Assembly (NCBI GenBank): GCA_001723765.1
Contig: MAYW01000010.1
Location: 1-55,571 of the forward strand
DNA length: 55,571 nucleotides
Direction: 5' to 3'
Source: Candidatus Scalindua rubra
GTDB taxonomy: Bacteria > Planctomycetota > Brocadiia > Brocadiales > Scalinduaceae
Position numbers and translations under genes: made by a program
In this document: positions 6,786-14,289 of the stretch, in pieces
Position numbering within the stretch: position 1 is the first letter of the stretch
Layout: each line of letters begins with the position of its first letter
The notes under the pieces: generated by a model
The model's database searches: none
What the model was told of the DNA's origin: nothing
What the model saw: the letters and a program-made list of their open reading frames with translations, nothing else

Positions 6786-8774
6786 TCAAATACAGAATAA
6801 TAGGAGCAATATAAGGGTTGCAAGCATGTACCCAAGGTAGAGGTGAAGGTCGCCAGATTGGAGCAGCTTCACCTTTCCTGCGATACTATGGATAAAATCT
6901 GTGATAGGCTTATATAAGTACCTATCGAAAGCCGGCGCAATTTCGCTCCTATAACTTATTGATTTAACTATAAGTGGCTCCAGGACATATACTATATTCA
7001 GATCCCTCACCGGGAGATATATCCTCTTAAATATTACCCTGATAGGTTTTGTATATGCCGTTGCCGTATACTGCATCCTTGGAGTCAGAGATGGTATTCC
7101 ACAGTCCCAGGAATCGCCATATGTTATCTTCCCTTTACCGCCAACGATGCGAACTAAAACAACTGCTGCGATGAACAAACCAAGCAATGCAACAAATATT
7201 GCCAAAGGCGACAGACTTGCAGCGGTTTCACTTATGTATATAATTATACCCTTAGATGATGATATATATTCAGCGCCCGTAAGACTAAGAACAGCAGGAG
7301 AAAAAAGGTTTATTGTAAAACCCGGGAATATGCCAAATATGAGGCAGAGCAAGGCAAGAATACCCATTCCCGCTATCATTGACGGAGATGACTCTTTTGC
7401 GCCTCTGGAGTGATGACTCCTGGGCATTCCGAGAAATGAGATGCCGAATGCCTTTACAAAACAGGCAACCGCAAGCGCCCCCGTAAACGCAAGCGCCGCT
7501 CCGCTCAATGGCGCTATTACTTTTGCTGTGGCGGACGCAGATTTAAAATCGAAGAGCAGGGCCTGAAATGTAAGCCATTCACTTACAAAGCCATTAAAAA
7601 ACGGAAGGGCGCATATGGAAATCGAACCAATTAAAAAGAAGATTGCCGTATACGGCATCAGCTTAATCAATCCTCCCATATCTTCCATATTCTTTGTATG
7701 TATAGAATGCACAACTGATCCAGCGCCCAGGAAGAGTAATCCCTTAAATATGGCATGGTTAAGTGTATGATAGAGCCCCGCCGTCATAGCTATGGCAGAT
7801 AGCGTATATAAACCATTACTTGAAAGCACCATTGAAGCCCCAACACCAAGTAGAATAATTCCGATGTTTTCCACACTATGAAAAGCAAGAAGCCGTTTTA
7901 TATCATGCTCCATTAAGGCATATAAAACTCCAAGCACGGATGATATTGCCCCGATTATGATTATGGCAATACCCCACCACTCCGGGCCTATTCCCAGTAT
8001 ATCTACCACAATCCTCAAAATACCGTATATTCCCACCTTTATCATCACGCCCGACATCAGGGATGAGATATTGGATGGGGCGGCGGGATGGGCTTCAGGC
8101 AGCCATGTATGAAGGGGAATAATACCGGCCTTAGTGCCAAACCCAATTATGGCAAAGATAAATATTATCGTCTTTACCGCATCAGGGAGGTCATTTGACG
8201 CTGCCTTTATGCCCGAAAAGTCTATATGTCCGGTATATTTGTAAAGTATCAGGAAAAGCGCAATTATGAAAGCCATTCCAGCATGAGTCATCATCGCATA
8301 TATGAAACCTGCCTTTGCCGATTTTGTTTGAGTGTCAAAGGTTACAAGAAAGTAAGAAACAATCGACATAGTCTCCCAGGATATAAGAAACGTAATAATG
8401 TTCCCCGATAAAACAACTGCATACATGCTCATAATAAAGATACTAAAAAGGATTCCCAGAATGCCTTTATTTGCAATGCCTTTTGTGTATCCAACAGAAT
8501 AGATCGATACTGAAAACGCAATAATGGATATGACAAAAATGAAGAACCCGGAAATGGCATCCCCCCTGAATACGAATTCAAGGACAGGCGTGACTGATAT
8601 CGAAAAGATGTTTATGGGTGGAGAAGACAGCAAATACGTACCAAATATTGCAAAGCTTACGGCTCCTATAGACGTAAGAATATACGTCGTACGGGTTTTC
8701 GCTTTCTGGAATATAAGGGAAATAATCGCCCCTGCGAAAAATAACACAATGCCTAAATAAAAAAATCTTATCAT
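6786..8774 (-). CDS. ehrA: Ehr/HyfB-like (NuoL/MrpA-type) antiporter subunit
   Basis: This first gene of the operon encodes a 662-residue multi-spanning antiporter-like protein of the HyfB/NuoL family. The conserved block GTKAGIIPLHTWLPEAHPAA (about 210-230), followed by a LLAFHSVENIG motif, marks the ion-translocating core. The C-terminal third (YGDSWDCGIPSLTPRMQYTA and after) is the HyfB-specific extension. No Shine-Dalgarno sequence is visible before ATG 8774. A TATAAT occurs at 8777-8782 (minus strand), too close to the ATG to be a normal -10 for this start. An inverted-repeat element ends 18 bp upstream, so the promoter may lie in or beyond that element. Confidence 0.85.
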   Translation of the reverse strand: MIRFFYLGIVLFFAGAIISLIFQKAKTRTTYILTSIGAVSFAIFGTYLLSSPPINIFSISVTPVLEFVFRGDAISGFFIFVISIIAFSVSIYSVGYTKGIANKGILGILFSIFIMSMYAVVLSGNIITFLISWETMSIVSYFLVTFDTQTKSAKAGFIYAMMTHAGMAFIIALFLILYKYTGHIDFSGIKAASNDLPDAVKTIIFIFAIIGFGTKAGIIPLHTWLPEAHPAAPSNISSLMSGVMIKVGIYGILRIVVDILGIGPEWWGIAIIIIGAISSVLGVLYALMEHDIKRLLAFHSVENIGIILLGVGASMVLSSNGLYTLSAIAMTAGLYHTLNHAIFKGLLFLGAGSVVHSIHTKNMEDMGGLIKLMPYTAIFFLIGSISICALPFFNGFVSEWLTFQALLFDFKSASATAKVIAPLSGAALAFTGALAVACFVKAFGISFLGMPRSHHSRGAKESSPSMIAGMGILALLCLIFGIFPGFTINLFSPAVLSLTGAEYISSSKGIIIYISETAASLSPLAIFVALLGLFIAAVVLVRIVGGKGKITYGDSWDCGIPSLTPRMQYTATAYTKPIRVIFKRIYLPVRDLNIVYVLEPLIVKSISYRSEIAPAFDRYLYKPITDFIHSIAGKVKLLQSGDLHLYLGYMLATLILLLLFCI

Positions 8775-8791
8775 TTATTATATCATTTTGT

Positions 8792-8986
8792 GTAATTGCT
8801 CAATATCAACCTGTCCTGATCGGTCGACACAATGTAGGCAACAATCTGAGTCACAACAGGTCAGGAGTGGGATTAAGTACCCTTCCTTTCGGAAGGATTC
8901 CAGTGCTAACTCTTGGAATCCCTGCGAAAGCGGGGTTGACACTCTCGTTAAATAGCATGAAATCCCACTTGATATTGAGCAATTAC
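8792..8986. repeat. second copy of the gtaattgctcaatatcaa inverted-repeat element
   Basis: The ends gtaattgctcaatatcaa (8792-8809) and ttgatattgagcaattac (8969-8986) are perfect 18-bp inverted repeats identical to those of the element at 256-393. The right half shares over 100 bp with that copy, including cccttcctttcggaaggatt and ccctgcgaaagcggggttga. The left half carries an extra imperfect palindrome (cctgtcctga ... caggtcagg). No target duplication is evident. It lies directly upstream of ehrA. Confidence 0.8.
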
Positions 8987-9208
8987 CCACGAATTATGAA
9001 AATTTCATCCGCCTTCGCTGAAGACCACGGAATCCACTCGTGGGTCTCCATTAATATGACTATTGTGTTAATTCCAAAAACAACTTAAATCCCCCATATC
9101 CACCTTTAGAAAAGCTTACTATTGGACAATTTTTTGCTGGGCAACTTGAAGAATAAGTGAGTATTATTTTTTGGATATATATCCAAAAAAGAGGCAGAAT
9201 ATACGATT

Positions 9209-9260
9209 TCCCCTCCCCCTGTGGAGTAATACAGTAATTTTACTCCACAGGGGGAGGGGA
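9209..9260. repeat. perfect 21-bp inverted repeat (hairpin)
   Basis: Bases 9209-9229 (tcccctccccctgtggagta plus a) are exactly complementary to 9240-9260, with a 10-nt loop. There is no flanking T-tract, so a terminator role is not obvious. Confidence 0.7.
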
Positions 9261-9479
9261 TAAAGGGCATAAGTGTTAGGTTAAGAATGAAACCTAAACG
9301 ATTCGGTTCAATCTAAAAGATTGAACCTGCAATAAAAAGAATCTGTAGCGGAGGCCTTCAGGCCTCCATACACCACGGGATTAAACCCAATTTAAACATT
9401 CATATAACCATCTTTGCTATCCATACCATGGCCGAAAGTAGGCTCTGTAAGAGACATGGAAACCTATAGTTAATAGGGT

Positions 9480-9652
9480 CAAGTCCTTCCTTGACTACAT
9501 GTCATTTGTTAATTATAATTATGTTACGAGAAAATGTCACGACCATTACGAATAGAATTTTGTGGGGTATCATATAATGAATAGCGGAATGTGTCAATAG
9601 AAATTAGACACTTTTTTTAGGGGAGGGGGACAAGTCCTTCCTTGACTACATG
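9480..9652 (+). repeat. direct repeat of a 22-mer flanking a transposase relic
   Basis: caagtccttccttgactaca plus tg occurs at 9480-9501 and again at 9631-9652, bracketing the Y1-transposase N-terminal relic. Confidence 0.6.
9534..9584 (+). pseudogene. N-terminal relic of an IS200/REP-associated (Y1) transposase
   Basis: Sixteen codons read MSRPLRIEFCGVSYNE, then a stop. This is the characteristic N-terminus of Y1 transposases of the REP-associated group (typically M-x-RPLRIEF-G-x-YHV). A short deletion near 9575 breaks the frame; the next phase continues MNSGMCQ before another stop. Only this fragment survives. The C-terminal end of the same family is fused into the frame at 434-805. Confidence 0.6.
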
Positions 9653-9686
9653 GCTTAACATGATCGACGTGCAGCCTCACGCCATC

Positions 9687-9791
9687 CTATGGTGTTCCTC
9701 CGCATATTCGATTAAGAAAGGCGCTTTTCCCGGCGACATACCTCTTGTTACCAGCCATCAATTCTTGCAAGGCCTGGTCACTGTTTAACAT
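9687..9791 (-). pseudogene. N-terminal relic of beta-carbonic anhydrase
   Basis: The 34-codon frame MLNSDQALQELMAGNKRYVA... contains the ALQELMAGNKRYVAGK signature that opens many beta-class carbonic anhydrases. After about 24 residues it diverges and stops at 9687-9689. The zinc-binding Cys-Asp-His-Cys region is absent, so it is a dead fragment. Confidence 0.5.
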
Positions 9792-9861
9792 TCTTTAATT
9801 AAAAGTGAGGAATAAAAGAAAATTTCACACAGAGACACAGAGATCGTTCTCTTAGCGGTTC

Positions 9862-9959
9862 CCCTGTTAGATATAACTTATCCAACAGTCAACTACGTTT
9901 ATCGTGATTAACGTGTGCTTATCGTACAACTAACGGTTATTTTACGTTATCTAACAGGG
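9862..9959. repeat. 98-bp element with 11-bp ccctgttagat inverted ends
   Basis: ccctgttagat (9862-9872) and atctaacaggg (9949-9959) are perfect inverted ends. Its right three-quarters (9888-9959) match the reverse complement of 15828-15903. A sibling with ccccgttagat ends lies at 10923-11019. Confidence 0.7.
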
Positions 9960-10023
9960 TGAATTTGCGGCTCTGCGTGAGAACACTTCTTTTTTCCTCT
10001 CGCCAAGACGCTAAGAACGCCAA

Positions 10024-10058
10024 GGTCTCCGACTCGTAGTGTCTATGACTCGGAGAGG
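10024..10058. repeat. 35-bp imperfect palindrome, copy 1
   Basis: ggtctccgactcgtagtgtc, then tatgactcggagagg, recurs at 15583-15617 with two differences. The arms ctccga and tcggag pair. Confidence 0.65.
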
Positions 10059-10285
10059 GTTATTCTTCCATACCGTTTAAGATCCGTGTGATGCCATCCT
10101 TCATGAAGGTTTCACCAAAGTTCAATAAGTAACCTAGCTTACGCCCTGTTCGTCTAAGATAGATTAATAATTACCAAAAATCAAGAAATTTTTTTGACAA
10201 TTTTTATTATATCTGACACATAATTTGTCTTGATGTCAAGATAAAAGTAAGATACAATAATTTTTTTTAAAAAAGAGGGAAGGTG

Positions 10286-10426
10286 ATGTCTATGGACAAT
10301 TTGTTTCGAGAAAAGTCAGGAGAAACTGTTTTAACAGACGTCCATGAGGGAGAATTTGAAAGAAAGGTTGAATCAAGAAAGGCGGATCAACAGTATGGTC
10401 TTTATAGAGTACATAGGAATAAATGA
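10286..10426 (+). CDS. 46-codon frame with strong RBS, probable original 5' end of bactofilin
   Basis: GAGGGAAGGTG directly precedes ATG 10286, one of the better ribosome-binding sites in the window. The frame (MSMDNLFREKSGETVLTDVH...) ends at a TGA at 10424-10426, in a different phase from the bactofilin frame that continues beyond. The bactofilin frame itself has no RBS at 10344 or at 10395. The hydrophilic N-terminal tails of bactofilins are variable, so this fits a native N-terminus separated from the body by one frameshift near 10400-10430. It could be a recent mutation, an assembly error or recoding. Confidence 0.45.
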   Translation: MSMDNLFREKSGETVLTDVHEGEFERKVESRKADQQYGLYRVHRNK

Positions 10427-10862
10427 GGGGAGCGTTAATAATCTGTCAGCAAATGTAGAAATCAAGGGTATGATCATGTTTGACAAGACAATGAATATTG
10501 ATGGTAAGTTTGAAGGGGAATTAATATCTAATGATGGTGACCTCAATGTTGGTAAGACAGGAAAATTAAAGGCAAACATCAGGGTAAAGAATGCCATTAT
10601 CAGTGGGCAGGTAGACGGAAACATTACAACAAGTGAGAAGGTTGAGCTTAAAAAGGATGCGCGAGTTATCGGAGATTTAAATGCCAGGACACTGGCTATT
10701 GAGGAAGGTGTTGTCTTTGTTGGAAAGTGTAACGTAATCCCTGCCGACCTTAAAATAGAGAAGCAGGATATTAAGGAAGAAATAGTTGAGGAGAGAAAAG
10801 ATAAGTATCTGGAGACTATTACCACCGTCCCGTTTCCAATATGGATATCAAGGAAGAAATAG
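10344..10862 (+). CDS. bactofilin (polymer-forming cytoskeletal protein), probably frameshifted at the 5' end
   Basis: The body from about residue 28 (EGSVNNLSANVEIKGMIMF) to about 135 is a bactofilin (DUF583) beta-helix. It has repeated short hydrophobic strands separated by G/D/N turns, as in GKFEGELISNDGDLNVGKTG and GQVDGNITTSEKVELKKDA. Bactofilins polymerise without nucleotide and scaffold envelope or polar functions. The ATG at 10344 lacks an RBS; the real start is probably 10286 in another phase. The C-terminus is also altered. A 38-bp unit at 10766-10803 is repeated at 10843-10880, 77 bp downstream. The second copy is in a different frame and supplies the stop. The gene stands alone, facing away from the minus-strand NarK gene. 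Confidence 0.75.
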   Translation: MRENLKERLNQERRINSMVFIEYIGINEGSVNNLSANVEIKGMIMFDKTMNIDGKFEGELISNDGDLNVGKTGKLKANIRVKNAIISGQVDGNITTSEKVELKKDARVIGDLNARTLAIEEGVVFVGKCNVIPADLKIEKQDIKEEIVEERKDKYLETITTVPFPIWISRKK

Positions 10863-10880
10863 TTGAGGAGAGAAAAGATA
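10766..10880 (+). repeat. tandem 38-bp direct repeat at the bactofilin 3' end
   Basis: Units at 10766-10803 and 10843-10880 differ by one base (ggatattaagg versus ggatatcaagg). The 77-bp offset is not a multiple of three, so the duplication changes the C-terminal frame. Confidence 0.8.
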
Positions 10881-10922
10881 TATGTTGTGTAATGGCGGCA
10901 GTAAACTCCTCAGCCGTGCCTG

Positions 10923-11019
10923 CCCCGTTAGATATAGTATATTATTATCATCTAATATTGTTATCCCTAAATATGCTAGAGCATCACTCGGGATTATTGT
11001 CTAACATTATCTAACGGGG
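10923..11019. repeat. 97-bp element with 11-bp ccccgttagat inverted ends
   Basis: ccccgttagat (10923-10933) and atctaacgggg (11009-11019) are perfect inverted repeats. Size and ends match the element at 9862-9959, but the interior differs. Confidence 0.65.
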
Positions 11020-11057
11020 TTCCCCATAATTTTCTCCTGCAAGAGTAAGATCAGGTT

Positions 11058-12443
11058 CTAACTTTCAACAGGAGGTTTTGCTTTCAATATTATAGAAACT
11101 GTTACACATGAAAGAGCTAAAACTACATACACAACAAATCCCCGCGCATATCCCACGCTCCCCAATGCATCCACAAATGTCCCTAGAATTATGGGAACAA
11201 CAAAACCACCAACAGCGCCAAGACCACCAACCCAGCCAGCCGCGCCACCAACAGCCTCAGGAACATATTTTGGAACACACTTAAATACGGCGGCATTTGC
11301 AATTCCCATTCCAGATGCTATTAATAATTCTCCTATGAGACAAGGAACAAAGACAGTAAAAATCATTAAGATTACTGCGCCTACACCAACAAGGGAAAAA
11401 CTTATTATCGATATGTTCTCACCTCCATATTTATCACTTAATTGTCCTCCCCAAACCCTTATAAATGCACAAAGAAGGCCAAATCCAGCTCCTCCCAGGA
11501 CTCCCGCCGTTCTCATATCAAAATCGTGAAAGAGTCTCCAGTAAGCCGGAAACCACGCTATTAATGCAAGAAAACCACCAAATGATGTAAAATATAACCA
11601 AACGAGCGCCCAGTTTCTCCAGAGTCCTGACGATATTTTTAAAGCTTGTACTAATTTTCCTGTAGGAATTAACTCCTGACCCATCTCCTTTGCAACACTT
11701 ATAGACTCTTCTCTCGGGATACCCCTTTTAATAAGCGAGAAAAAATAGGCATTAAGTTCACCAATTTTTTCTGCCCTTATTATAATACCTAATTTCTTTT
11801 TAGCAAGCTGGAAATACCAGGCATCATGAGCAATAATCCAATAGAATATTAATCCGACTATAAGAAAAATTAACCAGCATAAATAGGAAGCTGGAAGTGA
11901 TAATCCTCCGGCGATTATAAATACAATTATGAGGACAAAAAATCCTGGCGCTGAGTTTCCCAGTCCTGCATACGTAGCAAGAGCTATTCCCTGTTTTTTC
12001 TTAGGGAACCAGTAGGATGTCTGAGGAATACCCACTGAAAAGGTGGCAACACCACACCCGCTCAAAAATGCGAAAAGTAAAACTAAAGGATAGTGAGTCA
12101 TTGTTAGATTGTCAGGATAAAGTTGCCATAGTAAAATAGTCAGTCCGAGCATCCCGCAAGAAGCCATACTTAAAAGAATTATTAAAGGCAGTTTACCACC
12201 TGTCTTATCAACCATGGCGCCAAAGGGAATTCTCAATAAAGAACCTGACAACTGTGGAAAACCAACCAAAAGTCCCATAAGTGTTGCAGATAATCCCATA
12301 GTTACCTTTAATTCCTTTGCAGTGCCACCAAAAAGAGTAACCGCAGCAAACCCGGTGAAAAAACCAAATGTTGCTGCTATTAATCCCAGGTTTGGACTGC
12401 CTTTTAAATGATATTTTTCCATTAATTCTGTTTTTCTATCCAT
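11058..12443 (-). CDS. NarK/NNP-type nitrate/nitrite transporter (MFS)
   Basis: This 461-residue, 12-helix major facilitator of the nitrate/nitrite porter family carries nitrate or nitrite across the cytoplasmic membrane. Visible features include GLLVGFPQLSGSLLRIPFGA with the arginine of helix 2. GCGVATFSVGIPQTSYWFPK and ALATYAGLGNSAPG are nitrate-signature-like segments, followed by FIRVWGGQLSDKYGGE. The glycine-rich GAAGWVGGLGAVGGFVVP is typical of the second signature. The start at ATG 12443 (MDRKTELMEKY) has AAGGAG six bases upstream; the longer frame from 12473 lacks such a site. A truncated second carrier (12461-12916) lies immediately upstream and an HPP protein follows at 13243, so this looks like a nitrogen-oxyanion uptake locus. 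Confidence 0.85.
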   Translation of the reverse strand: MDRKTELMEKYHLKGSPNLGLIAATFGFFTGFAAVTLFGGTAKELKVTMGLSATLMGLLVGFPQLSGSLLRIPFGAMVDKTGGKLPLIILLSMASCGMLGLTILLWQLYPDNLTMTHYPLVLLFAFLSGCGVATFSVGIPQTSYWFPKKKQGIALATYAGLGNSAPGFFVLIIVFIIAGGLSLPASYLCWLIFLIVGLIFYWIIAHDAWYFQLAKKKLGIIIRAEKIGELNAYFFSLIKRGIPREESISVAKEMGQELIPTGKLVQALKISSGLWRNWALVWLYFTSFGGFLALIAWFPAYWRLFHDFDMRTAGVLGGAGFGLLCAFIRVWGGQLSDKYGGENISIISFSLVGVGAVILMIFTVFVPCLIGELLIASGMGIANAAVFKCVPKYVPEAVGGAAGWVGGLGAVGGFVVPIILGTFVDALGSVGYARGFVVYVVLALSCVTVSIILKAKPPVES

Positions 12444-12460
12444 TCTTATCTCCTTTATTA

Positions 12461-12916
12461 TTACATACAACAACCTGATAGGGTCTTATTATAATTCTTA
12501 TGAGAAATGTAAAAATATGAATTGATGATAGAGTTTTGCGTATAGCTGAGGTTAAATTCGGTTTTGATGATAGCAGAAAGTGGCCCCATAAGCACCCACA
12601 GACCGAAACTTAAGCCGAAAGCCATCGTTGCCATGAATAATACAAACACGTTACCCAGCGGGAAAACCGGCGCCTTTATGCAGGATGCTATCTGATTAAG
12701 AAACCTCTCTGGTGTGCTCTTCAGGGAAATTGCAATGGATCCAAGGGTTTCTTTCTTCCAGCTCAGGTTTCTTGTGCCAGTTTCATAAACACCATAAGCC
12801 TCAAATATTCCTCTCACCCTTGGATGTGCCGAGAGCACTTCTCCAAAGGTCATCCGGTCACTCACTACTTCACCATAAGTCATCCCTTCAGAAATTCTTT
12901 TAGATGTATTGCTCAA
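12461..12916 (-). pseudogene. truncated NarK-type carrier with N-terminal DUF1858/RIC-like domain
   Basis: The N-terminal half (about residues 10-75) contains MTFGEVLSAHPRVRGIFEAYG and a second LSWKKETLGSIA helix. This is a small all-helical domain resembling the DUF1858/ScdA-N domain found ahead of some nitrite or nitrate proteins. It is followed by the first membrane helix of an NNP carrier (FVLFMATMAFGLSFGLWVLM, then GPLSAIIKTEFNLSYTQ). The frame then leaves the family and ends, so the remaining 11 helices are missing. A TTG at 12916 after AGGAGGGGGGG is the likely start. It lies 17 bp upstream of the intact carrier. Either it is a remnant of a tandem duplicate, or it is the original 5' part of a fused gene now split from its body. 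Confidence 0.65.
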
Positions 12917-13242
12917 TTTAGCATTTCCCCCCCTCCTGTAAAAGAAATGTAATTTAAACAAGATAAAATACGCTTGAGTAACACAAAAGGTTGATACCTG
13001 GATCTTGCGCTATATTACGTGCAAGATTCAGGTAATGCGAAGCTGAGCAAAGTCGAAGCGGACTCAAGCTGAAAGCTTGAAGGCTGATATGAATTTCGCT
13101 CCAGCGATTTGTTCGGACGCGCGAGTCAGCGTGCGGTCGAATAAATCAGCGGCAGGGAGCGATAGCTCTGCTCCGCATTCGGTCGTGCGCAGAGCGACCG
13201 AATAAAAGATATTTGTTTACTTCTGTGCTTTTCTCAAGGATA
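12917..13242. other. gene-free GC-rich spacer with hairpins
   Basis: No gene is visible. A 13-bp stem with one mismatch (acctggatcttgc, 12996-13008; gcaagattcaggt, 13021-13033) is followed by GC-rich repeated strings (gcggtcgaataaa, gagcgaccgaataaaa near 13130-13205). Composition differs from the surrounding AT-rich DNA. Confidence 0.5.
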
Positions 13243-13881
13243 TTATTTTTTCGCTTTCCAAAGTGGATAATCAATCCCCGCTGCTCTGTTTATGATAAAT
13301 GCCTGAACAGTCAAGAGTATAACAGCCAACATCATACAGAAAAAGCCAAAATAATTATGAACTAATCCTAATGAAACAATCAGCGTTGTTGCTCCGGCAG
13401 GCGGATGCGGGCATTTAAACATTGCCATAAGAGCACAGGTAAGCCCCAATGACAAACCTGCAGCTAACACTCTTTGCACTGTAAATCCACCTGCGATAAC
13501 ATTCGGGTCGTCTAAAAGGCCAAAAATTATAAGGCTGAACCAGCCTGCAAAAATACCCAGAGCGTGGCCCTGAAAAGTGTTCCTGGGGGCTGCAGCAGGT
13601 AGTTTTGGAGAGAAAAAGAATAAGAATGCCGTTGGTCCCAAAGACGGAAAAACAAAAGGATTTTTACTCCACATAGCAATAGCAGCCATTATGGCTATTG
13701 TGACAAAGCCGTTTATGATACAATACATAAACGTAATGAACGTTTTATTATATGCACCTATGAGGCTAACATACTGCAGAGACTTCGGAAATGGCGGGTG
13801 GACATAATCATCTAAGCCGCCAGCCATTTTGTGTAAATAATCTTTTATTATGATTATTGGCGGAATTGGTTTTTCAGGCAT
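13243..13881 (-). CDS. HPP family membrane protein (putative nitrite transporter)
   Basis: This 212-residue protein has about five membrane segments. The CPHPPAGATTLIV motif near residues 155-168 defines the HPP family, and the upstream FVFPSLGPTAFLFFFSPK segment is also characteristic. Some HPP proteins transport nitrite in cyanobacteria and chloroplasts. The neighbouring NarK carrier supports the same role here, by inference. A G-rich stretch (AGGGGGTTC) lies about 8 nt upstream of the ATG at 13881. It is transcribed towards the NarK pair with a 326-bp hairpin-containing gap, so co-transcription is uncertain. Confidence 0.8.
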   Translation of the reverse strand: MPEKPIPPIIIIKDYLHKMAGGLDDYVHPPFPKSLQYVSLIGAYNKTFITFMYCIINGFVTIAIMAAIAMWSKNPFVFPSLGPTAFLFFFSPKLPAAAPRNTFQGHALGIFAGWFSLIIFGLLDDPNVIAGGFTVQRVLAAGLSLGLTCALMAMFKCPHPPAGATTLIVSLGLVHNYFGFFCMMLAVILLTVQAFIINRAAGIDYPLWKAKK

Positions 13882-14003
13882 ATAAGAACCCCCTATATAA
13901 AATATGTTTACATAGTAAAGTTTTATCGTTCATTAAGAAAATTCTTGATCAAAAGTGTGGATATTTCTTGTAAAATTTTTAGGATAAAATTGGTTGCGTC
14001 TTT

Positions 14004-14067
14004 CCCCACAGCTTGTTCGCCCCGCTGCTTTCTTGCTGAAAGCAAGGATGCGGGGCTAACAGTGGGG
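14004..14067. repeat. three-step hairpin, possible structured RNA or REP element
   Basis: Nested complementary blocks are ccccac/gtgggg (14004-14009/14062-14067), gccccgc/gcggggc (14019-14025/14050-14056) and tgctttc/gaaagca (14026-14032/14038-14044) around a 5-nt loop. The structure is GC-rich within AT-rich DNA. Confidence 0.6.
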
Positions 14068-14088
14068 ACTTTGCTGCGCTATGATTTT

Positions 14089-14289
14089 CTATAAAAGATA
14101 AGTAAGAGTTCTCCCTCTTATGATGTAAAGATAAAATAGAAAATCAAGTAATTCGATTAATTTATTTGAAGAGTTCCGTGAACCTTGAGACGCGTTATGA
14201 GAAATGTAGTTTTGAACGCCTTCGTCAGAGAAAGTAAAATATGGTGAGTAAAAACATGGATTGATAATAGCAAAAAGCGCTTTTCGCAT
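14089..14289 (-). CDS. small hypothetical ORF, doubtful
   Basis: This 66-codon frame begins MRKALFAIINPCFYSPYF. A run of G bases (gagggggggggtta on the coding strand) precedes the ATG, similar to the G-run before the truncated carrier at 12916. No family, signal or conserved motif is recognised. It could be a fortuitous frame. Confidence 0.25.
   Translation of the reverse strand: MRKALFAIINPCFYSPYFTFSDEGVQNYISHNASQGSRNSSNKLIELLDFLFYLYIIRGRTLTYLL

Larger units (their letters stand above)
8987..10285. other. 1.3-kb repeat graveyard, no intact gene
   Basis: No intact coding sequence is found. It contains a 24-bp palindrome at 9167-9190, a perfect 21-bp hairpin at 9209-9260, a duplicated 22-mer at 9480-9501 and 9631-9652, and relics of a Y1 transposase and a beta-carbonic anhydrase. 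It also holds an inverted-repeat element at 9862-9959 and a short repeat at 10024-10058. The final 120 bp before bactofilin are AT-rich, contain ttgaca-like sequence near 10193, and are a plausible promoter region. Confidence 0.6.

Noticed and set aside
8777-8782. TATAAT before ehrA as a leaderless promoter
   Set aside because: Only 2 nt separate it from the ATG, so a start 7 nt downstream would fall inside the gene; spacing to a -35 is also poor.
8778-9088. Open frames on both strands of about 70 codons
   Set aside because: They lie inside the inverted-repeat element at 8792-8986 and share its sequence with the copy at 256-393, so they reflect repeat sequence and not genes.
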